A stretch of DNA of 64,000 nt from Coriobacteriia bacterium. GTDB lineage: Bacteria > Actinomycetota > Coriobacteriia > Anaerosomatales > Anaerosomataceae. Location: the NCBI GenBank assembly GCA_030651765.1, contig JAUSBY010000011.1, positions 124,001 through 188,000 on the forward strand. Reading direction: 5' to 3'. A program made the translations under genes and the position numbers. A model generated the notes under the pieces. The model saw only the letters and a program-made list of their open reading frames with translations, ran no database searches and was not told where the DNA came from. Each line of letters opens with the position of its first letter. Within the stretch, counting starts at the first letter, position 1. Of the stretch, positions 1 through 8,750 are shown one piece after another.

Positions 1-213
1 TTCGGTGCCGCAGGATTCTTCACGATGGGCCTGAACGCCTCGCAGCTGCTCGTGGCGATGGTGACCATCACGCTGTTCGTGCCCTGCATAGCGAGCATCA
101 TGGTCATCGTCAAGGAGCGCGGATGGGGCTACCTCGTCGGGCTGCTGGCCGGCTCGGTGGGCGGCGCGTTTCTCATAGGCGGACTTCTCTCCCGGCTTCT
201 GGCGGTGATCTAG
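1..213 (+). CDS. feoB: Ferrous iron transporter FeoB, C-terminal end (partial)
   Basis: Frame 1 is open from the first base and stops at 211-213, giving the last 70 residues of a longer protein. The stretch ITLFVPCIASIMVIVKERG followed by a final glycine-rich membrane helix is the usual C-terminus of FeoB, the GTP-driven inner-membrane Fe(II) importer. Only the last transmembrane helices are present; the G domain lies left of the window. The next gene starts on the base after the stop, so the two are probably cotranscribed. The family call is firm for such a short piece because the VPC-IA...KERG block is typical. Confidence 0.88.
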   Translation, partial: FGAAGFFTMGLNASQLLVAMVTITLFVPCIASIMVIVKERGWGYLVGLLAGSVGGAFLIGGLLSRLLAVI

Positions 214-390
214 ATGGCGCGCCGTACCGCCGATCCGCGTCCTCACGTGGCTCCGCCGCTGCTGCGCTGCCCGGAGTGCGGCTACACGGCCGAGGGCGTG
301 CGCTGCCCGCGATGCAACGCGCTCAAGGTCTCGGGCTGCACGGGCGGGTGCCTGACCTGCCGGTCCACGTGCCCGGTGCCGAAGGGCTAG
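214..390 (+). CDS. Cys-rich zinc-ribbon micro-protein downstream of feoB
   Basis: A 58-residue protein whose ATG directly follows the feoB stop. It carries paired cysteines, CPECGY and CPRCN, followed by a second cluster SGCTGGCLTCRSTC. The first two pairs look like a zinc ribbon or rubredoxin-like knuckle; the rest could bind another metal. Contiguity with feoB suggests a role in iron uptake, for example as a small accessory or metal-sensing protein, but that is inference. Its stop overlaps the stop of the convergent serine dehydratase gene within one CTAG. I do not recognise a named family. Confidence 0.7.
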   Translation: MARRTADPRPHVAPPLLRCPECGYTAEGVRCPRCNALKVSGCTGGCLTCRSTCPVPKG

Positions 391-1058
391 ACTGCGGGGA
401 CTGCGCGGACGGTGATGATGCCGGTAAGCGCGCCGATACCGGTCGCGACCTCGTCGCCGACCGGCTCGTCGGTCTCGATGACCATGAGCGCGCGTGCGCC
501 CCGGCGCTCGCGGAACACCTGCATCGATGCGATGTTGATATCGCTTGCCGCCAGGCGGGCCGACACGGCTGCCACGACGCCCGGTTGGTCGTGGTGCACC
601 ACGCCGATAGCCGGGAGCTCACCGGTCAGGCGTACGGGGAAGTCATCGATGAGCGTTATCTCGACATCTCCCGCACCCACCGACGAGCCCTGCACGAGCA
701 CGGACGTTCCCGTGGTGGTCTCGACCTCGATCCGGGCGGTGTTCGGATGTACGTCGCCGAGATCGGCCTCAGCGAACGTGACCTGCATGCCCGCGTGCTG
801 GGCGTGCGCGAAGGACTGCGGGATACGGGGATCGTCGGGAGCGTAGCCGAGGAGCCCGGCCACGAGCGCGACGTCGGTGCCGTGGCCCCGTCCCGTCGCA
901 GCGAACGAGCCATGCAGCGTGACGGTAGCCGAGCGGACAACGCCTCCGGCGATGCCGCGTGCGAGAGCGCCGAGACGCACGGCTCCAGCGGTGTGGCTTG
1001 AACTCGGCCCCACCATGACCGGTCCTACGATATCGAAGACGCTTCGTTGGCGCACCAT
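387..1058 (-). CDS. sdaAB: L-serine dehydratase, iron-sulfur type, beta subunit
   Basis: A 223-residue protein beginning MVRQRSVFDIVGPVMVGPSS. The GPSSSHTAG motif is the signature of the SdaAB/SDH-beta domain, and the last 70 residues, with HHDQPGVVAAVSARLAA, form an ACT domain. The enzyme deaminates L-serine to pyruvate and ammonia with a [4Fe-4S] catalytic subunit. That alpha subunit (SdaAA) is not next to it and must be encoded elsewhere if the enzyme works. An open frame continues upstream to 1391, but conserved sequence begins at this ATG. Strand and context suggest a single-gene unit. Confidence 0.9.
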   Translation of the reverse strand: MVRQRSVFDIVGPVMVGPSSSHTAGAVRLGALARGIAGGVVRSATVTLHGSFAATGRGHGTDVALVAGLLGYAPDDPRIPQSFAHAQHAGMQVTFAEADLGDVHPNTARIEVETTTGTSVLVQGSSVGAGDVEITLIDDFPVRLTGELPAIGVVHHDQPGVVAAVSARLAASDINIASMQVFRERRGARALMVIETDEPVGDEVATGIGALTGIITVRAVPAV

Positions 1059-1158
1059 TCGCTGATTGTACCGTGCTCGTTGTGCGCCCGCACCACGAGA
1101 GCGTATGCTGTGCGGGCGCTTTGCAGCGTCGTTCAGGCAAGCATCAGGAAGGACGAAC

Positions 1159-1710
1159 ATGTCAGATAGCACCGGCACTCCCGCAACAGCCAACCGCACA
1201 ATGCTCATCCTGCTCGGAGCGATCGTGGTCCTGCTTCTCGCGATCGTGGTCATCTTCCTCGCCAGGGGCAACGCAGATTCCGGCCCAACGGTCACAGCAT
1301 CCACCGACACCGCCGCGACTGCCGGGGCACCGTCCGGGATGCCCGGAGCGACCGCGCCCGCGGTCGAGTTCGACCCGGCGACCGCGACCACCGTTCCCGC
1401 CGGAGAGACTCCCGAGGCCTACGTGGTCGCCTACTTCGACGCGATCGTCGCCGGTGACTACGCGACGGCGTATGGGCGGCTGCCGACCGACAAGAAGGCG
1501 TCCTCCACCGAGCAGCAGTTTGCCGACCAGCTCACCGGCTATGGCGTCACCGAGTACACGATCGACGACGTGACCGAGGCCGACGGCGAGGCCCAGGTGC
1601 TCGCTACGGCCAGCATGGCCGGTGGCCAGTTCCAGTATCTGTGGACGTTCGTGGCCGAGGGCGACGGATGGCTCGTCAAGTCGCGCACCCTGCCGGGCAT
1701 GGGCCAGTAG
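1159..1710 (+). CDS. Membrane-anchored protein with small C-terminal extracytoplasmic domain
   Basis: A 183-residue protein; the ATG was chosen for the AGGAAGG ribosome-binding site at 1146-1152. One transmembrane helix (about residues 15-36) is followed by a Thr/Ala/Pro-rich linker and a C-terminal domain of about 110 residues (EAYVVAYFDAIVAGDYATAYGRLP...DGWLVKSRTLPG). The alternation of helix and sheet and the closing W-LV-S pattern resemble small NTF2-like or DUF4878-type domains of secreted and lipid-anchored proteins. Function unknown. It sits alone between the serine dehydratase and the helicase. Confidence 0.72.
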   Translation: MSDSTGTPATANRTMLILLGAIVVLLLAIVVIFLARGNADSGPTVTASTDTAATAGAPSGMPGATAPAVEFDPATATTVPAGETPEAYVVAYFDAIVAGDYATAYGRLPTDKKASSTEQQFADQLTGYGVTEYTIDDVTEADGEAQVLATASMAGGQFQYLWTFVAEGDGWLVKSRTLPGMGQ

Positions 1711-1821
1711 CTCCTATCAGCTCAACGTGAGGCGGCGCTCCGATACGGGGCGCCGCCTCTTTCGTTCCCGGTTCGGGTGCGGGTCATCTGCGAGTCACAA
1801 CCGCATGCTAATCTTCTCGGC

Positions 1822-4728
1822 ATGGTCACCGAGCCGCTTGCGGCGTTCCTCCAGCCGGGTACCGATCCGGACATAATCGAGGCGTACGCGTCTCTGGCCG
1901 AGCGCGCCCGGGACACGGTGTTCGGGTTCGAAGACGAGGTTGTCTTCCTCGATCTGGAGACCACCGGCTTCGACCCCTCCCGCGACGACATCATCGAGGC
2001 GGCTGCGCTCATCGCCCGGGGTCCGGAGATCGTCGACCGGTTCTGTTCGTTCGTGCGCCCCACCCAGCCCCTGCCCCGCGAGGTCACGCACCTCACCGGC
2101 ATCGAGGATGAGATGGTGGCGTCGGCCCCGCCGGTCGAGAGCGTTGGGGCCGTGCTCGCTGAGTTCATCGGCGGCAGGACGATCGTCGCACACAACGCGT
2201 CGTTCGATCGGACGTTCCTCAAGCGCGCGGGCTTCGGCCCATCGCGCCTGCCGGGTCCGTGGATCGACTCACTCGAGGTCGTACGTCTGGCGCTCCCGCG
2301 CTTGCGTTCGCACCGTCTCGCCGACCTCGCCCGGACGTTCGGTCTCGCGCCGGAGCACGACCACCGGGCAGGCGACGACGCGGAGGCGCTCTTCGGCGTG
2401 TGGCGCATCGCGCTCACCGCGCTCGGCGACCTGCCGCCACAGGTCCTGCACGAACTCGCACGGCTCGCGGCGTCGGTCCCCGGCTGGAGTCTCGCACCGC
2501 TGCTCGCGCATCTCGCCGCCGGGGTCAAAGCGCCGCCATTCGACCTGCGACAGCTCCGCAGCGAGCGCATGCGCGCCGAGAAGCTGGAGCAGCTCGCGGA
2601 CGCCTGTGAGGTCTCCCTCACCTCGCCGGAGACGGCCCGGATACTCGCCGAGTTCGCCGTCGATGGCATCGTTGGCCGGATGTACGAGGGCTACGAGCCC
2701 CGGGAGGAGCAGGCGCGCATGGCCGAGGCGGTGCTCGAGGCGTTCGGTGCTTCGCGCTGCGCGGCCGTAGAAGCGGGTACCGGTGTCGGCAAGTCGGTGG
2801 CGTATCTGGTTCCCGCCGCACGCTACGCGCTTGCCAACGGCGTTCGCGTCGGCGTGGCTACGAAGACCAACACGCTCATGGACCAGCTCGTCCACCGGGA
2901 GCTGCCACGTCTCGCTGCGGAGTGCGGAGAGGGTCTTCGCTTCACCGCGCTCAAGGGCTACGAGCACTACATCTGCCTGCGCAAGCTGCAGCGCCTGCTG
3001 GACGCGCCCGCTGACGCCGAGACAGCGGCAGCGCTCGGCGTGCTGCTGACGTGGACCGCGCAGTCGGCCTGGGGCGATCGCGAGGCGGTCAACCTTCACT
3101 GGCCGACGCGGCTTCGCACACAGGTGCTCGCGTCGTTTGCCGACTGCACGAAGAAGCGGTGTCGCTACTTCCCGAACCACTGCTACCTGCACGGTGTGAG
3201 GCGTCGCGCGGGCGCGGCGCACATCATCGTCACCAACCACTCGCTGCTCTTCCGCGACCTCACGACCGACGGCGGGATCCTTCCGCCGGTGCGGCACTGG
3301 ATCGTGGACGAGGCGCACGCCGCCGAGGCCGAGGCGCGCGATCAGCTCTCGGTCGGTTGCGGGCACGCCGAGTTGCGCGCACTCCTCTCCGGGCTCCACG
3401 CCAGGGGCCGGGGAGGGCTTCTCTCGGCGTTGCGCACGAAAGTGGCCCTTGAGCGCGATGAGAACGGCCCGGCTACGCTCAACATCGTCGACGAGATGCG
3501 TGAGGTGCTCGAGCAGACCGCCACGATCGCGGACTCGTTCTTCGACTTCGTGAAGGACCTCGGCGATGACTGTTCGGGCACGTACGACCGTGCCCAGATG
3601 CGCATCACGGGCGAGTTGCGCGAGAGCGCCCGTTGGTCGGCGGCGGCGGGGGTAGGGCGCTCGCTTGCGCGGCGGCTCGAAGGGGTGCTGGATCTCGGAC
3701 GGAAGCTCATGACGTCGCTTGAGGCAGGCGCGGAGAGCTACGCCGAGATGAAGGCCGACCTGGCCGGACAACTCTCGGGCATCGCCGAGCAGCTCGACGG
3801 GCTCGTCACGGTGCTCGACGGCACCGATACGGCGTATGTCTACTCGGTGACGGTGGACCGCCGACGCGAGCAGTCGGCAGAGCGGCTCGACGCCTCGCTG
3901 CTCGATGTGGGCGACGCGCTCATCGACCAACTCTATCCGAAGGTCTACTCCGTCGTGTACACGTCGGCCACCATCGCTGCAGGGAGCGACTTCTCGCACT
4001 TCGAGCGATCGGTAGGGCTCGATCGACTCGGCCAGGAGGGCTATCGCACGCTGCGCCTCGAGAGCAGTTACGACTTCGAGCGTCAGATGGCGGTGTTCGT
4101 GCCAACTGACATGCCGGAGCCGTGCCAGCCGGGTGCCCGCAGCTATGAGGCGTACATCGACGCGCTCTCGACGCTGCTGTTCGACATCCACGAAGCCATG
4201 GGCGGGTCCGTCCTCACGCTGTTCACGAACCGGCGCGACATGGATGCGCTCTACGCGCGCCTTGCCGAACCGCTCCAGCGCATAGGACTGCCGCTGATCG
4301 TGCAGGGTCGCGGCGTGTCACGAAAGCGCGTGGCGGACGAGTTCATCGCGGACGAGCGCACGTCCCTGCTCGCCACGAAGTCGTTCTGGGAGGGCTTTGA
4401 TGCGAAGGGCGACACGCTGCGGTGTGTCGTGGTGCCGCGGTTGCCGTTCGGGCCGGTGAACGACCCGATACTCGAGGAGCGCCGCGAGCGCGACCGCGGT
4501 TGGTGGTCCAATCACTACCTGCCCGAGGCCGTTCTCGAGCTCAAGCAGGCCGCCGGCAGGCTCATCCGCTCGACCACCGACGAGGGATGCCTCGTCCTGG
4601 CCGACGCGCGGCTCGTGGGGCAGAAGACCTACGCGCACCGCTTCTTGGAGGCGCTGCCGGTCCGGGAGATTGAGCGGCTCCCCGCAGCCGAGATCGGTCC
4701 GGTCATCCGGGAGCGGTTCGGGCGCTAA
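1822..4728 (+). CDS. dinG: DnaQ-type exonuclease fused to DinG/XPD-family helicase
   Basis: A 968-residue protein. Residues about 40-210 hold a DEDDh exonuclease: VFLDLETTGFD (D44, E46), IVAHNASFDRTFL and HRAGDDAEALF. The rest is an SF2 helicase: Walker A AGTGVGKS near 318, a DEAH box (VDEAH) near 493 and motif VI QAAGRLIR near 908. Four cysteines near 383, 441, 447 and 455 match the iron-sulfur cluster of the XPD/DinG group. The exonuclease-helicase fusion is the form known from Bacillus DinG (YpvA). A likely role is processing of structured or damaged DNA. An upstream GTG at 1777 is possible, but conserved sequence begins after this ATG. Confidence 0.93.
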   Translation: MVTEPLAAFLQPGTDPDIIEAYASLAERARDTVFGFEDEVVFLDLETTGFDPSRDDIIEAAALIARGPEIVDRFCSFVRPTQPLPREVTHLTGIEDEMVASAPPVESVGAVLAEFIGGRTIVAHNASFDRTFLKRAGFGPSRLPGPWIDSLEVVRLALPRLRSHRLADLARTFGLAPEHDHRAGDDAEALFGVWRIALTALGDLPPQVLHELARLAASVPGWSLAPLLAHLAAGVKAPPFDLRQLRSERMRAEKLEQLADACEVSLTSPETARILAEFAVDGIVGRMYEGYEPREEQARMAEAVLEAFGASRCAAVEAGTGVGKSVAYLVPAARYALANGVRVGVATKTNTLMDQLVHRELPRLAAECGEGLRFTALKGYEHYICLRKLQRLLDAPADAETAAALGVLLTWTAQSAWGDREAVNLHWPTRLRTQVLASFADCTKKRCRYFPNHCYLHGVRRRAGAAHIIVTNHSLLFRDLTTDGGILPPVRHWIVDEAHAAEAEARDQLSVGCGHAELRALLSGLHARGRGGLLSALRTKVALERDENGPATLNIVDEMREVLEQTATIADSFFDFVKDLGDDCSGTYDRAQMRITGELRESARWSAAAGVGRSLARRLEGVLDLGRKLMTSLEAGAESYAEMKADLAGQLSGIAEQLDGLVTVLDGTDTAYVYSVTVDRRREQSAERLDASLLDVGDALIDQLYPKVYSVVYTSATIAAGSDFSHFERSVGLDRLGQEGYRTLRLESSYDFERQMAVFVPTDMPEPCQPGARSYEAYIDALSTLLFDIHEAMGGSVLTLFTNRRDMDALYARLAEPLQRIGLPLIVQGRGVSRKRVADEFIADERTSLLATKSFWEGFDAKGDTLRCVVVPRLPFGPVNDPILEERRERDRGWWSNHYLPEAVLELKQAAGRLIRSTTDEGCLVLADARLVGQKTYAHRFLEALPVREIERLPAAEIGPVIRERFGR

Positions 4729-4734
4729 TCACTG

Positions 4735-5676
4735 TCAGCCGAGTGTGCGCAGGAGGGTCTCGGCCAGTGTCCTGACTGCGTCGCGGACCTCGGCCGGCCC
4801 GAGCGCTTCGGCCTCGCCAAGCCGGGCTGTGACCCTGCGTGCGATCCAGGAGACGGTCTGATACGGCATCCGGGCGATGGTACTGCCATCGCCTAACGTC
4901 TCGAACACGACGCCCGGCCAACTCCGCGTGTCGGGCAGTACGGCGTCAGGCGCGAAGCGGATCTCGGCCACCGGGAGATGCTCGGGTCCGGGCGTGACCG
5001 CGTATTCCACCATAGTCGGAGGCGTGAACGGCTCGCCCGTGCCGAGCGCGTCACGGATCCGGTCGAGGCGGAAGACGCGCTCCTCGCCGACGCCCTCGCA
5101 CAGCGCGATCAGATACCAGGTACCGAGCCGGTTGACGAGTGCCCACGGGTGGACGACGCGTTGTGAGGTGCGCCCGGTCGAGCCCGTGAAGTAGGTGATC
5201 AGAACCTTCTCGTGCTCGTCGGCCGCTGCCGCAAGGGTCGCGTACAGATCGGCGATCCCTCCGGGGGCAGCCCCGGCCCGCACGGTCCGCTCGAGCTCGT
5301 CGGTCGACACGGAGTCGGCGGCAACGGCCAACAGCTTCTGGCGAAGTGCACTGCGGGGTGCGAAGCCGGCCGCATCGAGAGCCGCGCCGAGCGCCCTGGC
5401 CTCCGCGATCGTGAGGCGAAGGGGGCGTTCGATGCCGGGAGCCTCGAGGTTGACCGTCACGGAGTCACCCTCGATGAGCAGGTCGATCATGTCGAACGGT
5501 GTGAACGGGGGTACGCCACACATCGTGAGGGTCGTCAGGTCGGCGGCGACCTCGGCGGGCGTACACCCCACCGCTGCCGCGAGCCGGGCGAGCGGGATCG
5601 TCTCGTTTCGCCGCAGGTGTGGCAGGAGTGCGAGGAGGCGCCGCGCTCGCGTGGCGGTGTCCGGACCCTTAGCCAT
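4735..5676 (-). CDS. WYL-domain transcriptional regulator, PafC-like
   Basis: A 313-residue protein: N-terminal winged-helix region (ARRLLALLPHL...LARLAAAVGCTPAEVAADL), central WYL domain (THPWALVNRLGTWYLIALCE-like block) and C-terminal WCX region ending in ARLGEAEALGPAEV. It is the downstream partner of a similar gene and overlaps its stop by 8 bases, so the two are translationally coupled. In mycobacteria, PafB and PafC form a heterodimer that turns on DNA-damage genes independently of LexA; a similar role is plausible beside dinG. A second in-frame ATG lies 6 bases upstream at 5682. Confidence 0.87.
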   Translation of the reverse strand: MAKGPDTATRARRLLALLPHLRRNETIPLARLAAAVGCTPAEVAADLTTLTMCGVPPFTPFDMIDLLIEGDSVTVNLEAPGIERPLRLTIAEARALGAALDAAGFAPRSALRQKLLAVAADSVSTDELERTVRAGAAPGGIADLYATLAAAADEHEKVLITYFTGSTGRTSQRVVHPWALVNRLGTWYLIALCEGVGEERVFRLDRIRDALGTGEPFTPPTMVEYAVTPGPEHLPVAEIRFAPDAVLPDTRSWPGVVFETLGDGSTIARMPYQTVSWIARRVTARLGEAEALGPAEVRDAVRTLAETLLRTLG

Positions 5677-6643
5677 GCGCATCGGCCACCGCTCGCAGAC
5701 CGGTCTCGAGGATGTAGACAAGCTCGGGAGGACCCACGGCGTGGATGGCGGGGCCCTCGTCGATGATCCAGGTCGCCAGCCGTTCAAGGTCGCCGGCCTC
5801 CACATCCCACAGTGCGGATCCGTCGGCGAGTTCACGCAGCGTGCCACGCCCTCGCGCGAGCCGTTCGGCGCGCCAGGCGACGTCCGGCTCGAAGCGCACC
5901 TGAGCGGCCACCTGCTCCAGCCCGTACTCGAACGGCAGTCGCTCGTGCCGGGTGACGTCGAAGTCGGCAGGGCGCTCGAAATCGGGGGTCCGCGGGCGCC
6001 CTGCGTTCACGCCGAGGGCGGCTACCCGGCCGATCGCATAGGTACGGACAGCGTCCAGATCGCGGTCGCATCCGATGAGGTACCAGTTTCCCTCCCGGAA
6101 GAAGACCCCGTACGGGTCTACCGTGTGTTGCTTCTGCTCGCCGGCCGTGTTCGTGTAGCCGAACGTGAGCGTTTTGCGGGTCTGCACCGCTTCGGCGATC
6201 GTTCGCGCGTGGTGTGACTGCGCGTCGCCCGTGTCGTCGGGAAGGTCGGCAGTTGCAAGCGGCCCGGCCACGCCGGCGGTTCCGAGCTTGCCGAGCGCGA
6301 GCGCGAGATCGTCGGTGAAGGGAAACCCGGGATCTGCCGAGAGCGCGGCTGCGACCGCGCGCACCGCGGCAAGCTCGTCGGGAGCTAGCTCGACGGGGCG
6401 CGCGAACGTGGCTGCGGCGTCGATGCGGTACGACTCGGCCTCGTCATCCCTGTCGACCGTGATGACCAGGCCCGCTGCGCGAAGCGCATCCTTGTCGCGT
6501 TCGAACATGCGAAGAAAGGTGGCGTCATCCTGTTCGTCGGGGTAGCCAAGTCCTGCGGACCTGCATTCGTTGGCGGTGACCGGGACGCGTGATGAGGCGA
6601 GGTACAGCGCGAGATTGACCAACCGTTCGGCGGCGTCGGACAC
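5669..6643 (-). CDS. WYL-domain transcriptional regulator, PafB-like
   Basis: A 324-residue protein with an N-terminal HTH (AAERLVNLALYLASSRVPVTANE), a central WYL domain (REGNWYLIGCDRDLDAVRTYAI) and a WCX C-terminus. The start is taken as GTG 6643 because GAGGAGG lies 7 bases before it; the ATG at 6676 has no such site. It is the first gene of a pair with the PafC-like protein. The 180-base leader before it folds into a three-way junction (see 6700-6827), so the pair may be controlled at the RNA level as well as by a DNA-damage ligand. Confidence 0.87.
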   Translation of the reverse strand: MSDAAERLVNLALYLASSRVPVTANECRSAGLGYPDEQDDATFLRMFERDKDALRAAGLVITVDRDDEAESYRIDAAATFARPVELAPDELAAVRAVAAALSADPGFPFTDDLALALGKLGTAGVAGPLATADLPDDTGDAQSHHARTIAEAVQTRKTLTFGYTNTAGEQKQHTVDPYGVFFREGNWYLIGCDRDLDAVRTYAIGRVAALGVNAGRPRTPDFERPADFDVTRHERLPFEYGLEQVAAQVRFEPDVAWRAERLARGRGTLRELADGSALWDVEAGDLERLATWIIDEGPAIHAVGPPELVYILETGLRAVADAHG

Positions 6644-6699
6644 GAGCCGTCCTCCTCGATCGCGGACGATGCGCACATTCTACCGCGAGAGGGGGTGGG

Positions 6700-6827
6700 C
6701 GGGGCAGTGCGGCCGGAGTCCCACGTGTATAAAGAAACGAGGCTCGCGGGGGGAGGCGCGCCTCGTTCACGTGGGCGGCGAATCCCCGCCCCTGAGGGGG
6801 GAGGAGAGGGCGGGTCGCACTGCCCCG
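6700..6827 (-). ncRNA. Candidate structured RNA or leader upstream of the pafB-like gene
   Basis: Perfect closing stem: bases 6700-6710 pair with 6817-6827. Inside are two arms: CCCACGTG 6720-6727 with 6768-6775, extended by AACGAGGC 6736-6743 with 6760-6767, and CCCGCCC 6785-6791 with 6808-6814. Read on the minus strand, an extended -10 (TGCTATACT, 6841-6833) would start transcription at about 6826, exactly at the base of the closing stem. A CTCCTC run (6801-6806) can pair with the GAGGAG of the downstream ribosome-binding site. I recognise no named RNA family. In plus orientation the shape recalls a short 6S RNA, but no promoter supports that. Confidence 0.6.
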
Positions 6828-6911
6828 ATGCCAGTATAGCAACCGAAGTGCCAAGCAGGTATGCGGTTTGACACCGAATTCATGCACGCCGAGGTTGGGC
6901 ACCCGGGAAGG

Positions 6912-6940
6912 TTGCCCTCTTGGCGGGGTCAGGCTACAAC
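6912..6940 (+). promoter_or_regulatory. Sigma70-type promoter for the 6961 gene
   Basis: TTGCCC at 6912-6917 and TACAAC at 6935-6940 are separated by 17 bases. They lie just upstream of the GAAGGAGGT ribosome-binding site and the ATG at 6961. The stretch 6841-6911 shows nothing else I can name. Confidence 0.5.
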
Positions 6941-6960
6941 AGTGACGAAGGAGGTACCTC

Positions 6961-7998
6961 ATGGACGAACAGAACGAGTCCGTCGCAAGCCCTGAAACCC
7001 CCACGGATGGGTCTGCGACCGTGTCCGAGAACGGGACCGATCGACCATCTCGCGCGGAGACTGGCTCCGAGCGGCGTGGACGGGCGCGAACCTGGTTGCT
7101 CTGGATCCTCGGCATCATCCTGGTGGCCGGCCTTGCCTATGGCGGCTACGTGGTCTACCGGCAGACGGAGCGTGTCCGGGCGGCGGAGGCGCGGTTTGAC
7201 GCTGCATCCGCGCTGCTCGACGAAGCCGAGGACGACCTGCTGCTGGTTGATGAGGCTGTGCAGTCCGAGATCTCCTCGGAGATCGCCACGCAGGCCGCTG
7301 ATGCCCTGCCGATAGCCGAGAAGGTCCGGGCCGACGCGCTTGCCGCGGTCGCGATCATCGACGAGGTCGTGCCCGTGCTCGGCGAGGAACTGCTCCCGGT
7401 AGCCGAAGCGCTCAAGGAGAGTGCGTTGGCGCGCGCCGACATGATGGCCGAGGCGCCGACGATCCTCGAGGCGGATCGCAAGGCCGCGCTCGCGATGGCC
7501 CCCGCGGACACCGCGCTCACCGAGATCAAGGCGGCCGAGGACTTCATCACCAAAGCGGTTGCCGAGTTCAACAAGCACACCGCAGACGGCGTCAAGGCAT
7601 CCACCGCGAACTCGGTCGAGGCCGAGAAGCGGCTGACCAACGCACGCTCACTTCTGGCCACGGCCACCGCTGCGTTCCCGGAGGCGGACTACACGGCGTT
7701 CGTGACCTACATCGACGCGAAGATCGGCCTTGTCGCCAACTCCAAGGAGATAGACTCACTGTGGCTGGCGGGCAAGGTCGCCGAGTCGAATGCCAAGCTA
7801 GATGCATACAACAAGAAGGACGCGGAGATCGTCGCGATGGCTGCGGCGCTTCCGACATCCGTACGCGACCCGATAGCGGATGCCTACGAGTCGCTGACGG
7901 CCGACGCCCGGAATCGGTACTTCGAAGCGCGTGAGCGTGCACGGGCGGCGGGAGAGCAGGTGAGCGTGCTCAGGGGCACGTCCACAGACGACGAGTAG
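6961..7998 (+). CDS. Single-pass membrane protein with long helical extracytoplasmic domain
   Basis: A 345-residue protein with a strong GAAGGAGGT site before the ATG. Residues 1-43 are polar and disordered, 44-66 form one transmembrane helix, and the rest is an Ala/Glu/Lys-rich, mostly helical region (AEARFDAASALLDEAEDDL..., ENS-type heptads) likely to form a coiled coil outside the membrane. There are no cysteines or enzymatic motifs. It is followed 9 bases later by a multi-pass membrane protein and is probably cotranscribed with it. Function unknown; a structural or sensory role is possible. Confidence 0.72.
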   Translation: MDEQNESVASPETPTDGSATVSENGTDRPSRAETGSERRGRARTWLLWILGIILVAGLAYGGYVVYRQTERVRAAEARFDAASALLDEAEDDLLLVDEAVQSEISSEIATQAADALPIAEKVRADALAAVAIIDEVVPVLGEELLPVAEALKESALARADMMAEAPTILEADRKAALAMAPADTALTEIKAAEDFITKAVAEFNKHTADGVKASTANSVEAEKRLTNARSLLATATAAFPEADYTAFVTYIDAKIGLVANSKEIDSLWLAGKVAESNAKLDAYNKKDAEIVAMAAALPTSVRDPIADAYESLTADARNRYFEARERARAAGEQVSVLRGTSTDDE

Positions 7999-8007
7999 GG
8001 GGCGGGC

Positions 8008-8748
8008 ATGTCCGACGCATTCTGGTCCAGCTGGTGGTGGCCGCTGGCCACCGGACTCATCGGTTTCGTGTACGTGGGGCTGCTTGTGGCACAGTGGCTG
8101 CGCCGCAGGAAGCCGCATCAGCTTGCCTGGGCGGTCGGCTTCGCCTTCTACGCGATCGCGGCGGTGATGGAGGCATACTCGGAGTTCACCGGCGCGTGGG
8201 ACCCCACCGTCTACCGCATCTACATAGTGCTTGCCGCGTCGCTGGTCGGGTTCCTCGGACTGGGCACGCTCTATCTCGTGACGAGAAAGCCGCTGGCCGG
8301 CAACGTGTACCTGGCCTTCGTGCTCGCGTGTCTCGCCGTCTTCTTCTACGGCACGTTCACGACCGAGCTTGTCACCGCTCAGCTGGTCCCCGGCATCACC
8401 GTGGGCGGGACCGCGCTCGGCTCCGGCGGCTCGTTCCCCCGGGTGATGTCCCTGCCGTTCAACATCACCGGCACGTTGCTGCTCGTCGGCGGGTCGCTCT
8501 TCTCGATCTTCAAGTTCCTGCCGAAGAAGGAGTTCCGCTACCGCGTGTGGGCCAACGTGCTCATCATCGTCGGCACGCTCATCATCGCGGGGGCAGGTTC
8601 GATGGCCCGGGCAGGACAGACGGTCGGCCTCTATCCTGCCGAGATGATCGCCAGCGCGGTGCTGCTCGCCGGCTTCCTGCTCGCCGGCACGCTCGAGAAG
8701 GGCGCGAGGGCGATCAAGGATCGCCGCGACGCGGAGGTCGCCGGGTAG
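8008..8748 (+). CDS. Seven-helix integral membrane protein, unknown
   Basis: A 246-residue very hydrophobic protein with about seven transmembrane helices, starting WWWPLATGLIGFVYVGLL and ending in a short charged cytoplasmic tail (EKGARAIKDRRD). A glycine-rich loop (GGTALGSGGSFPR) lies between helices 4 and 5. It follows the coiled-coil membrane protein by 9 bases, so the two may form one unit. The closing end almost touches the stop of the convergent Crp/Fnr gene. I do not recognise the family. Confidence 0.72.
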   Translation: MSDAFWSSWWWPLATGLIGFVYVGLLVAQWLRRRKPHQLAWAVGFAFYAIAAVMEAYSEFTGAWDPTVYRIYIVLAASLVGFLGLGTLYLVTRKPLAGNVYLAFVLACLAVFFYGTFTTELVTAQLVPGITVGGTALGSGGSFPRVMSLPFNITGTLLLVGGSLFSIFKFLPKKEFRYRVWANVLIIVGTLIIAGAGSMARAGQTVGLYPAEMIASAVLLAGFLLAGTLEKGARAIKDRRDAEVAG

Positions 8749-8750
8749 CG

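Noticed and set aside
2269-4191. 640-codon open frame on the minus strand across the dinG gene
   Set aside because: Arg/Val/Leu-rich without domains, fully opposite a clearly conserved gene; a high-GC shadow.
6700-6827. 6S RNA or SRP RNA
   Set aside because: Too short for 6S with no plus-strand promoter; no GGAAG apical motif of SRP RNA.
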